In this document: positions 34,301-46,300 of the stretch, piece after piece
Numbering within the stretch: the stretch's first letter is position 1
Layout: each line of letters starts with the position of its first letter
Origin: Quercus robur
Lineage: Eukaryota > Streptophyta > Magnoliopsida > Fagales > Fagaceae
Assembly (NCBI RefSeq): GCF_932294415.1
Contig: NC_065536.1
Location: 39,764,354 to 39,828,353 of the forward strand
Length of the DNA stretch: 64,000 nucleotides
Direction: 5' to 3'
Notes under the pieces: model-generated
Databases searched by the model: none
What the model saw: the letters and a program-made list of their open reading frames with translations, nothing else
What the model was told of the DNA's origin: nothing
Translations under genes and position numbers: made by a program

Positions 34301-37300
34301 GCTCAGGTGATGGCTGATGGCCCTTTCTCCGCCGGCACATGCTCCGACGAGCTCGCGGTGGCCCAGGTAAAGGCCGATGGCCATTTCTTCGCCGGAATCA
34401 GCCCTGTCCTGCCTTCGTTTTTAATGGGCAAGGCCGTCGACTCCTTCCTTGTCGGAACTAGCTCCGATGAGTCCACCTCGTCACTGGGTAAGTCAGATAT
34501 CTTGCTTCCGTGGTCACTGGTTGAAGGTTTTTTATCTGATTTTCTTCTGAGCTTATCGCGGGCTGGTCTTTTGGTTCTGGGTGACAATGAGGGGGATGAA
34601 GGTGGCTTGGACAATAGTGCTGTCCCGCCGAAAGCGGCCCTTGTATTTGAGCAACCTAGATCAGCGGAGTTACCCACAATGGCATTGAGTGTTGTCCCTG
34701 GGGTGTGTTCTTTGGTGGAGGAAGGGGTGAATTTTTCTGATATGGGTTTGGGTGGTGAAGTTAGTTCACCTATTCCTCTGCTGGCTATCACTCCCGGTGG
34801 GTTACCTCTGTTAGATGAGCTGAACCGTGATAACCAGGCAGTGGAGTGTGTGGATACTCAGGATACTTCTAGATGGGTGAAGAATAGGCTCCCTGGTTTT
34901 AGTAAATTGGTGGGGCTGCCTTTGTGCCGTCATGAAAAGTTATGCATTGCTTTGTTACAGAAGATTAAGAGGGAGACGGAGGCTGCCAAAGTGCTAAACA
35001 GGAAAGTTACAGAATCTAGAAAAGTGGTTATCTATAAGGACAAGGGAAAGAGAGAGCTGAGGAACTTGCAGTCTTCGGTTAACTACGATGGGTAGTGGCT
35101 GGTTGCTGAGATTCTTTTCAGCCGGGGACTTCATGTCTTTATGCATTTAAAAATTCTCTCTTGGAATGTTAGGGGGCTGAATGACTGTCGGAAACGTTTG
35201 GTAGTGAAGAATTGTTTGCGTGAGTGGAAGTGTGATGTAATATGCCTTCAAGAAACTAAACTTTCTGGTATGGATAGACAGATGGTAGGTAATTTGTGGA
35301 GCTGTCCCTATGTGGATTGGGTGGCCTTGGATGCTGTCCAGACGGCCGGAGGGGTTGTGATGATGTGGGATAGAAGGGTTTTAGAGAGGACGGAGGTTTT
35401 GGTGGGCTCTTTCTCTGTGTCTATTCGGTGGCAAGGGGTGGGGAACGGTTTCAGTTGGGCGTGTTCGGGGGTTTATGGCCCAATAGATAACAATGCGAGG
35501 GGGTTAATGTGGGACGAGTTGGCAGGTGTTCAGCATTACTGGAATGTCCCTTGGTGTTGCATTGGGGATTTCAATATTGTCCGCTTCCCTAGTGAATGGT
35601 TGGGTAATTCCCGTCTTACTCCGGCTATGGAACTTTTTTCGGAGTTCATTGAGGATCTTAATTTGTTAGATTTGCCTTTGGAGGGAGGGAGCTTTACTTG
35701 GTCTAGCGGGTCAGAGAGGCCTTCGATGTCCAGGATTGATAGAGTTTTGGTGTCTCATGATTGGGAGGAGCAATATCCGGATGTGACCCAACGGATTCTC
35801 CCTCGTCCTGTTTCTGACCATTTCCCATTTCTAGTGGAGGTAGGGGGAATGGCGTGGGGGAAAAGTCCGTTTAGGTTTGAGAATATGTGGCTTAAGACAG
35901 ATGGGTTTACCGATAGAGTTCAGTCTTGGTGGAGTCGGCATTCTTTCTTTGGCACTCCTAGTTTTGTTTTTGCCAAAAAGTTGAAGGCTTTGAAAGAGGA
36001 CATCATTCAGTGGAACCGATTGGAGTTTGGTCATGTTGGTCGCAAAAAGACTCATTTATTAGAGACTTTGAAATCGTTAGATGTCAAGGAAGGGGAGATT
36101 GGCCTCTCAGAGGCAGAGATTTGTGAGAGAGCTGTGATGAAATCGGAAGTGGAAAATCTTCTCTCTATGGAAGAAATCTCTTGGAGACAGAAATCAAGGA
36201 TGCTATGGCTTAAGGAAGGAGATAAAAATACTAGATTTTTCCATAAGGTGGCTAATTCCCGTAGACGGTTTAATCATTTGAGTTTTGTGGAGGTGGATGG
36301 GGCGATTTATGAGGAGGAATCCGAGTTGGCTGCTCAGGTAGTAAATTTTTATAAAAATTTGTACCAGGAGTCAGAGGAGTGGAGGCCTTTTGTGGAAGGT
36401 TTGGAGTTTGATCAGCTTGATGGGTTGGAGAGGGGTTGGCTTGAAAGGAGGTTTGAGCAGGAGGAGATTCTTCTAGCCGTTAATGAGCTGGCTGGAGATA
36501 AAGCTCCAGGTCTTGATGGCTTCTCTATGGCTTTTTTCCACCATTGCTGGAGAGTGGTGGAAAGGGATGTTCTAGCAGTTTTTGAGGAATTTTATCAGCA
36601 CAGTAAGTTTGAGAGATCTTTGAACGCTACCTTTATAGCTCTTATCCCCAAGAAAATCGATGCTTCTAATATTAGAGATTTCCGTCCCATCAGCCTGGTG
36701 GGGAGCTTGTATAAGATCTTGTCTAAGGTTTTGGCAAACCGTATGAAACGGGTCTTAGATCAATTAATTTCTGAGTCTCAGAATAGTTTTGTGGGAGGCA
36801 GACAGATTCTTGACTCAGTTCTTATTGCTAATGAGTGTGTTGATAGTCGTGTGAAGAGTAAGATCCCGGGGATTATTTGTAAGCTAAACATTGAGAAAGC
36901 TTACGATCATGTGAATTGGGAGGCTCTTCTGGATCTTTTAAAGAGAATGGGCTTTGGGGAGAAGTGGTGTAGTTGGATTCGCACTTGTATTTCAACTGTC
37001 CAGTTCTCTATTTTGATTAATGGGGCTCCAGCTGACTTTTTTGGGAGCACGAGGGGCCTAAGACAAGGGGATCCGCTATCTCCTATGTTGTTTTTAGTTA
37101 TGATGGAGGTCTTAAGTAGGATGATGAAAAGAGTTGAAGGTGCTGGATTGATCAGGGGTTTTCAGGCTATAGGCAGACGAGGTGTAGGGGAGTGTGTCTC
37201 GCATCTTTTGTTTGCGGATGATACTATCCTTTTCTGTGATGCGGATGTGGAGCAGATCCTTCATGTGCGTATGCTTCTCCTTTGTTTCCAGGCTGTCACA

Positions 37301-40300
37301 GGTTTGAAGGTTAATGTCTTAAAGAGTGAGTTGGTTCCTGTAGGGGAGGTTAACAATATTCATGCCTTGGCAGAGATCCTGGGTTGCCGGTTTGGGTCTT
37401 TGCCTATGACCTATCTTGGTATGCCGTTGGGGGCTGCCCATAAGTCCCCTTCTATTTGGAATCCTATTTTGGAAAAAATTAGTCGGAAGTTGGCCGGGTG
37501 GAAGAAGTTGTATTTGTCTAAAGGTGGTAGATTGACGCTGATTAAGAGTACGCTCTCCAACCTTCCTACTTACTTTTATCCCTTTTTACCATTCCTTCGC
37601 ATGTGGCTAATAAGATTGAGAAGATTCAGAGGGACTTCTTGTGGGGGGAATCCAAGCTTCATTTGGTGGGATGGGATAAGGTGTGTGCTCCTAAGGTTAA
37701 TGGTGGTTTGGGTATAAGGAAGTTATCTACGTTTAACAAAGCTTTACTAGGAAAATGGCTATGGCGGTTTGGGGTTGAGGAGACTCGTCTTTGGAGGAGG
37801 GTGGTGGCTCTGAAGTTTGGGGAAGAGTGGGGGGGTTGGTCTTCCAAACTGGGCAGGGGTGTTCATGGGTGTGGCTTATGGAGAAGTATCCGAAAAGGAT
37901 GAGAGGTGTTTAGCAAACACATCCGGTTTGAGGTAGGGGTGGGGGATAGAGTGAAGCTTTGGACGGACCAGTGGTGTGGGGACTCACCACTCCATCTTTC
38001 TTTCCCGGTAGTGTACGGGATTGCTTCTAATAGAGAGGCTTCGGTGGCCTCGTCTCTTGAACATTTGGGGACCGAGGCTCGGAGAAGTTGGAAGGTTCTT
38101 TTACTTAGGAATCCAAATGATTGGGAGACGGGTGTGGTGGATGATTTCCTTCAAATCATGGGTTCTAACTTACCTCAATCTGAGCAAGGAGACCGCATGG
38201 TTTGGAAATTGACGAAGAAAGGGGTTTTTGACATCCGCTCGTTCTACAATAAGCTCCGAAGCTCCCTGCCTATTACCTTTCCTTGGAAAGGTATTTGGAA
38301 GGTTAAGGCTCCTACTCACGTCTCCTTCTTCGTTTGGACTGTGGCTTGGGAGAAGATTCTTACAGGGGATATTTTGCGGTATAGAGGATTCGATTTTGTA
38401 GATTGGTGCATTTTGTGCCATTGTAATGGGGAGTCGGTGAATCATTTGCTTCTCCATTGTGACAAAGCTTATCTGTTGTGGAGCATGGTTTTTAGATCCT
38501 TTGGGATTTCTTGGGTTTTGCCAAGATCGGTTGTAGATATGCTTTTAGGTTGGTGGAGTTGGTTTGGAAAGCATTCTTCTGGCGTTTGGAATCTAGCTCC
38601 GTTGTGCCTAATGTGGTGTATTTGGAGGGAGCGTAATTGGCGTACTTTTGAGGATAGGGACAAGTCTGATGACCAGCTGCTCGCTTACTTTAGTGGCTCT
38701 CTTTTTGATTGGTCTAGGGCTTGGGGACTCACCTCTAGTGATTCTATCCCTATGTTCCTTAGTTCTCTTCTCTGTAATTAATTTGCTTTTTGTTGTCTCC
38801 GTTTGTTTTCTTTTTTTCTTCTTCTCCTCTCTTTTTGTTTGTTTCCTTCTCTGTATTCTTTGTTCTGCCTTGTGTTTTCATGAGGTAGCTTTTAATATAT
38901 ATCTTTCTTACTTATCAAAAAAAAAAAAATAATGGTTGCAAGTTGTCATATTTTCAAAACATTGTTGCATAGGTAAGAGTGTGCTTGAATTTTTTTTTTT
39001 TTTTGATGACGTAGGAGAATTTCACTCAAATTAGTTGCAAATCGCAGAGCATACTGTACAACAATTTTCACTGTTAATCAAGCTTCTACGGGCAACTAAC
39101 GCTAGAACTAGTTACCGGGTAATCCAGGGGCTATTTATCCTCATGCCTAGGAGGCATGCTTGAAAACCGACATTTATTGTAAATAATTTTACGACCATGG
39201 TGCAACATGGGTCCCTCAGTTATGTTGTCCCCATAAATTTTGATTTAAAAATGTTATGAGATTAGCATAACAATAATAGTTTTAGTCTATGGAAGTGTAG
39301 ATAGTTTTGAAATGGTCTTATTATCTTCCCAATCAATTTTAATAGTGTCAAATATTTGGACATGCAAAAATAGAAGAATGTTGGAAACTTTGGACTTGCC
39401 TGTCCAAATCTTATAAGAGTAAACTACCTTGGAATTGAAAATCTTTTTCTACTTCTCCCACCAACGCCCTCTCCACACTATCACAGGAACCAAAAAAGAA
39501 TAGAAAAGAAAAAAGGGTGGGCGTGTGCATTTGTTTTTAAAAATTCCTCTCATATTGATGTGTCAATGGTTTTCCAAAATGTCCCATTCATTAGTGACAT
39601 ATACTCTTTTTTTCTATCACTATAAACCTTGATGTGTAAATGGGCACATCTAATAGTCTTGCTGCAGAAAGAGAATATTATTAATCTAATGTTGCATAGT
39701 TCTTCCCCACCCCCTTAATGTTATCAGTTTAAGTATGCTTAGCACTGACTAGAATGTTACCTATGCATTTGTTCAATCAATCTTCTTCCTTCTTTATTCA
39801 TATTCTCTTCCTATTCTTTTATTTCTTATTTTTTATTTTTCCCCATTTAAAAAAAAAAATTTCACAAAGTTGATCTTCTGCCATACTGAAACTCATAGGA
39901 TAATAGATTTTGGACATGTAGGACACTGGTTTCAATGAGTGTGTCTTTCTGACTGGTTTGAGAGTTGGTCTGAAAAATGAATTTGTGCTCAAAATATATA
40001 TTTTAAACATTGAATGGGATTGGTTGTCTCAAGACTAGACATATCAAGATGCCTATTTGGTATTTCCCTTGCATATTTCGGGTAAATACACATTTGTTGA
40101 CTGCGTGAAATTTAAAGTCTTTTTATCACCGTGCCTGTTGTTGATCACACTATTAGCATAGTACTTAGCATAGCACGCCAAAGTATGATTTGATTAATAA
40201 GCTCTTAAAAATGGCATTGGAACCTTGTGTAACTGGGGCATTCTGCTTTATATTGCATGCAGAATAATAATGGGATTATGACAATATTAGATTTGTTTGT

Positions 40301-43300
40301 AGTATTTCTTTTACTCAAGGTATTTAAGTACTAAGGGAAATGAAAATATAATTTTACAGGGCGTCCACAAGAAGATTTGGCTTCCCTAACATGGAATTTT
40401 GTCAAAAATGTCTCCATGGGTATGTATATGATATTGACTTATCCTTTTTTATTGATAAGTTGGAATTTCCAATATAGAATTAAATCATATATATTTTGAT
40501 ATTTTGTAGATGTTCAATTGAATCCAAGGGTTTTATTGACCCATATTCCATTGTACCGGCAGGATTGGACTTCTTGTGGTCGACTCCGTGGTTCCCCAGT
40601 CATCAACCAGGTATTGTTTTGTCACATTTGGAGTAAGAAGTCTCAGTGAAATTTACTCTTCACTAATAGTTATTGTTATTGTTAGTGTTGTTGATAAAAC
40701 ATACTTAGGGTTATTTCCAATTAACCCTTACTTAAAACATATTATTGTTATATATAGGTATACATGAGTTTACTGTTTTGCCCTTAGCTTTATACCCATA
40801 ACACTCCCCCTCAAGCTGGAGAGTATTTATCATACAATCCAAGCTTGTTACATAATAAACTCAAACGAGTTTTACATAGAGCTTTAGTAAACATATCAGC
40901 AATTTGCACTCTTGTACAAACATATGGAGTAGCAATTACACTATCTTCTACTTTCTCCTAAGTAATATGACAATCTACTTCTATATGCTTGGTTCACTCA
41001 TGGAACACAAGATTGGAGGCAATGTAAATTGCTGCTTGATTATCACAATGCATAGTCATAGGCATCTTCACAACAAATCTTAATTCCTCAAGTAAATGCT
41101 TAATCCACATAAGCTCACATGATGTGTGTGCCATGGCTCTATACTCAACCTTTGCTCTAGATTTGGCAACAACAGTTTGTTTCTTACTTCTCCAAGTAAT
41201 TAGGTTTCCTCCCAGAAAAGTACAATACCCAGTAGTGGATTTTCTATCTGACGGTGATCTAGCCCAATTACCCAGTAGGCTTCTACTCGTAGGTGACTAT
41301 TGGCTTTATACAAAAGACCACGGCCTGGATGTGCTTTAAGATACCTCACAATTCGAATAATTGCCTCCCAATATGGAAGGTGAGGATCTTTCATATACTA
41401 GCTCAAAACACTAACTGCAAATGATATATCTGGGTGAGTAATTGTGAGATAATTCAGTTTGCCAACTAGACGACGATATCTCTTAGGATTAGATAATAGC
41501 TCCCCCTGATCTTCATACAATTTGACATTAGGATCCATAGGAGTCTCCATTGGTTTAGATCCTAACAAGCTAGTTTCTTCCAAAATATCCAACACATACT
41601 TCCTTTGTAATAAACTGATGCCTTCTTTAGATCGTGCTACCTCAATACCCAAGAAATAACGAAGTTTACCCAGATCCTTAGTTTGAAAGGAATTTTGAAG
41701 GTATCTTTTCAAATCATCAATACCCTTCTTGTTATCACCAGTAATTATAATATCATCAACATATACTATCAATAAAATCTTTCCTCTTGCAAAGGTACGA
41801 TACGAGAAAACACAAAGTGATCTGAGTGGCAACGTCGCAATCCAAACTTTAACACTACTTCACTAAATTTACCAAACCAAGCTTTTGGAGATTGTTTAAG
41901 ACCATAGATGGCCTTATGCAACCTATACACTTTTCCAGACTCCCCTTGAGCAACAAACCTAGGTGGTTGCTCCATATACAGCTCTTCCTTCAAATCGCCA
42001 TTCAAGAAGGCATTTTTAACATCTAACTGAAATAATGGCCAGCCCAAATTAGCAGCCAACGAGATCAAAATCTGGACAGAAGAAATTTTAGCAACAGGTT
42101 ATAATGTCTTAGCGTAGTCGACATCGTATGTCTAGGTATACCCTTTGGCAACCAAGCGAGCCTTCAAACGCTCAATAGAACCATCAGGCAAATACTTCAT
42201 AGTATACACCCAAAGACAACCAACAATAGTTTTCCCTGGAGGATGAGTAACTAAAAACCAAGTAGCATTTTTAGATAGGGCAGACATGTTTGCCTCCATA
42301 GCTGACTTCCAACTAGAGATGGACATAGCCTCCTGACAAACTTTGGAACAACAGTAGAATTCAAGGATGAGGTAAAAGCATGGAGAGATGAAGACAAGTG
42401 ACCATAAGAGACAAATTGAGAGATAGGATGAGAGGTACAAGAATGCTTAACTTTGCCCAAAGCAATTGGAAGAGAGCCAAGATCAAGAGGCGGATCACTA
42501 GGTGGGGAAGAAGTCTGTGTTGGAGGTTTTTGCCGATGACAATATACCTGGAGTGGTTTTTGAGGAGATTTAGTGGGAGACATATGTGGTAGGAGAGGAA
42601 GACAAGGAGGAGAACTGTCACTAGCAACCGAAGGAGAGAAATAAGATTGAGATTCATCAAATGTGACATCAGCACTAATGAAATGACGACGAAGAGTAGG
42701 TGAGTAACATCGGTATCCCTTTTGAGTATGAGAATACCCAAGAAAAACATGTTTAATGGATCTAGGATCAAGTTTGTTACTTCTTGGACCTAAGATATGA
42801 ACATAGCACACAACCAGAAATATTAGGAGGTAGATGAAGCAAAGGTGCATCAGGAGAGAGCACAATATAAGGGATCTGACCACCTAGAATAGTGGAAGGC
42901 ATATGACTAATCAGGTGACAGGTAGTGAGAATAGCATCACTCCAATATGATTTGGGAACGCGCATATGAAGCTTTAAGGCACGAGTGACCTCTAACAAAT
43001 GATGCATTTTGCGTTTAGCAACACTATGTTGTTGCGGAGTATTAGGACATGAAGATTGGTGAATTATACCATGATCATAAAAAAATTGAGACAAAGATGT
43101 ATGAAAATATTCATGAGCATTCTCAGACCGAAAATTATGAAGTGAAGCATTAAACTGAGTCTTTATTTCCATATAAAATGATTTGAAAATTGAGTACAAT
43201 TCAAACCTTTCTTTCATAAGATAAGGATAGGTGACTTTAGAATAATCATCAACAAAAATGACAAAATATCTAAATCCTAACAATGAGGGAGTGTTTATTG

Positions 43301-46300
43301 GACCCCAAATATCAGAATGAACTAAATGACAATGACTACTAACACGACTCTCATGCCTAGAGGCAAAAGACACCCTATGGTGTTTACCCAATTGATATGC
43401 TTTACATTGTAAGGACTCAATTTGACGACACGACGAAACTAATGACTTCAAATTCTGGAGAGATGGATGACCAAGGCGACAAATGATGCTGAAGAGGCGA
43501 GATAGACAAATGAGAAGCCACTAAAGTGGAAGAACCACGCCAATCCAGGTAATAAAGTCCACCGGTTTCATGCCCTCCAATAATCTTCCTTGTCTTGAGA
43601 TCCTGAAAGATACAATGAGTGGATAAAAAAATGGCAGCGCAATTCAAAAGCTTAGTAAGCTTACTAATTGACAAAAGATTAAAAGTAAAACTAGGAATAT
43701 ATAAGACAGAAGAGAGAGAAAGATTAGGATTGAGATTGGTAATGCCCAAACCAGAAACTGTAGTGGCTGAGTTATCTGCCAATGTAATATTGGGAAGACT
43801 ACTAGATTGCTCAAGGTTAGAGACTAAGCTTGAGGTACCTGTCATATGATCATTAGCACCTGAGTCAATGACCCAAGGGTCCTGAGTGGCAAGACAAGCA
43901 GTGGAAGTAGCTTGTTGGGCCAAAGTAGCAATAGAATCAAACCCAACAGGGTTGGAATGCAGAGACAGGAGGTGATTGTACTCTTCCTCAAGAATAGAGA
44001 CTACTCTAGATGTTGGTGGAAGTGACTGTGAAGGTGGTTCTTCAACTTGAAAACTAGCTTGGTGAGCCAAAGGTTCACCATACAACTCCCAACAAAATTC
44101 TACTGTATGATTCTCACCATGACAATTAGTGCACTTACGAAGACCATGTCCTCTACCACGACCCCCTTGTTCACTTCCACGACCCCCTTGGTCACAACCT
44201 CCATGGCCTCGGCCCCCACGACCTCCACCTCCACCTCCACCTCCACCTCCACCTCCACCTCCACGACCACCTCTATTACTCCTCTTATAAGTGGCAAAGA
44301 AAGATTTATCATTAGAAGGTAATGCATCAGTATTGGAGGAAGAGACAGTACTAGAGTCAGATAATGTGGCCTGTCGAAGTCTACCAGAAATTTCACTCAA
44401 TGAAGGGAGGTCTGGACTTGCTAAAATTTGTGATTTTACTAGATTCAAACTTTTAGGCAATCCAAAGAGGAAGCGAGCAACATGCATAGAATCTCGTTGT
44501 TTCTTCAAAGTTTAAACATCGGAGGAGATGAGCTGATAAATATTGAGTTCTTCACATACACTCTTAAACTTGTTATAATAGTCCTCCAAAGACAAATCAC
44601 TCAAGCTCAAATTGAAATAATTTTGATGAAGATCATAAATCCGCTTCAAATTGTTAATACCAGAGTAAAGTTCCTTGGCTTTTTCCCAAACAAGTTTAGT
44701 AGTTGGTAAGAAAACCAAACTACAACTAATCTTAGACTCCATGCTATTCCACAAGCAACTCCTAATTTGTGCATCTTTGGGTCTCCAATCAGCATAGTTA
44801 GAGTCTATAGACACAGGGGGTTCTTGAATCACATAATCGAATTTCTTTCTACCAAGAAGAAACACTGCAATTGCTTGAGCCCATTGTGCATGATTACTCC
44901 CATCAAGGCGAATGGAGGTAATCGAAAGCATATCAGGAGATAACATAAAATGCTGTTGAGCAGCACCTTTCAAATCCATAACAAAAGAAACTTAGGTAAA
45001 AGAACCAACAAACAGTGAATAAAATAAAGCCAACGGGCCTGTGGAGAGCAACTAAACCAGAGAATCAACAATACAATTAAACAACTCAACCATCAACACT
45101 CAACAATCCCAGCAACCATTGAGAACAGCCAACAACCAACAACCATGACTATCGATAGCAACCAGAAAAAAAAGAAGCTTATAAACTCATAATAGGCAGA
45201 GGAAATGATACGCCAGAGAAAAAGTAACAGAGCCCTAGACTGACAAATCCAGCGGCAGAGCAAGGATAGAAGCGACGGCTGGTGGCTAGTATGTGTTGCC
45301 GGAGGGAGGCGACCTGAACCAGGACTGAATCTTGGTCAAGTGATGGCAATATGGTGCCATGAGACCAATGAGTCAGTCGTCTGAGGTTGTAGTGTTGATC
45401 AGCGTCGACGATGAAGGTGACCGGCAGCGGAAAAGGGATGGGCTGTGGCAGGTGGGGTTAATGGTGGTGGCTATGGCTCTGATTCCATGTTGTTGATAAA
45501 ACATATGTAGGGTTATTTCCAATTAACCCTTACATGAAACATATTATTGATACATATATATATATATATATAGGTATACATGAGTTTACTGTTTTGCCCC
45601 TAGCTTTATTCCCATAATAAGTAAACATAATTGTAAAAACGTGAATCGTAGAATGATCTTTTATTTTTTTAATCATATCATATTTTGTACGATAAGATAC
45701 ATAAACACTTTAAAATTAAGGCATAATTATTATAAATTTGGAACACATTCAACTAATGACTAATTTAATCATCACTTATGTAATAATATTTAACAAAGCT
45801 GATAAATAATTCAATTTAGAATATATCTTTAATATTTGCATTAAAATTGGTCAAACTTAAAAGTGATAATACATGATAAATAAGCCAAAAAAATAATATT
45901 TTTTTTCTCATCATTTGGCCTAATCAATTTCATCTCCATAGTTCAAGTTAATGTTATCATCATTTTCATCAATTTGCAAAATAATTTATTCATTGACATC
46001 TTTTGGTCCATCTTCTTCTTCATCATTTCAAACATCTACTATCTCTTGTTCTTCTATTTCATATGTAATGGTCTGATATGCATAAGATTCGTATGATATG
46101 CATCTATGTATTGTTCGATTCATGAGCATGGTCAATGTATCTATGATACAATACTTTTATAGTTCATACGATAATAACAACTATGATTAGTACAATTTTT
46201 GTGGAAACAACAGTGATAGGGTAAAAAGTTCTACCAATTTTTACTCCACTTATAGTCGCTGTTAGTAAAAATTTTGTGGCATTATAGTAAATATCATTAT

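Larger units (their letters stand above)
32895..38943 (+). mobile_element. L1-type LINE in intron 5, about 6.0 kb, with target duplication
   Basis: The 15-bp target duplication ATAATGGTTGCAAGT is at 32895-32909 and 38929-38943. The body (32910-38928) has ORF1, ORF2 and a 3' end CTTACTTATC followed by poly(A). It is full-length or nearly so, in the same sense as the host gene, with limited decay: one frameshift and one stop in ORF2. Because it is intronic, splicing must remove it from the metallophosphoesterase transcript. Confidence 0.93.
40686..45619 (-). mobile_element. Ty1/copia retrotransposon in intron 7, antisense to the host gene
   Basis: Short LTRs at 40686-40803 and 45488-45619 share TTGATAAAACATA, GTTATTTCCAATTAACCCTT and TATACATGAGTTTACTGTTT. 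The minus strand has a Met-initiator-type primer site (TGGAATCAGAGCC) just inside the right LTR. It also has a polypurine tract (TTGAGGGGGAG) just inside the left LTR. The order of gag, protease, integrase, RT and RNase H is copia-type. I did not find an exact target duplication. The coding part is decayed. Confidence 0.9.

Noticed and set aside
33928..34791. Antisense frames within LINE ORF1
   Set aside because: Shadows of the intact plus-strand ORF1; the repeat region reads open in several frames.
43619..44709. Plus-strand frames opposite the copia gag
   Set aside because: Low-complexity complements of the Gly/Arg tract and gag; copia coding on the minus strand explains the region.
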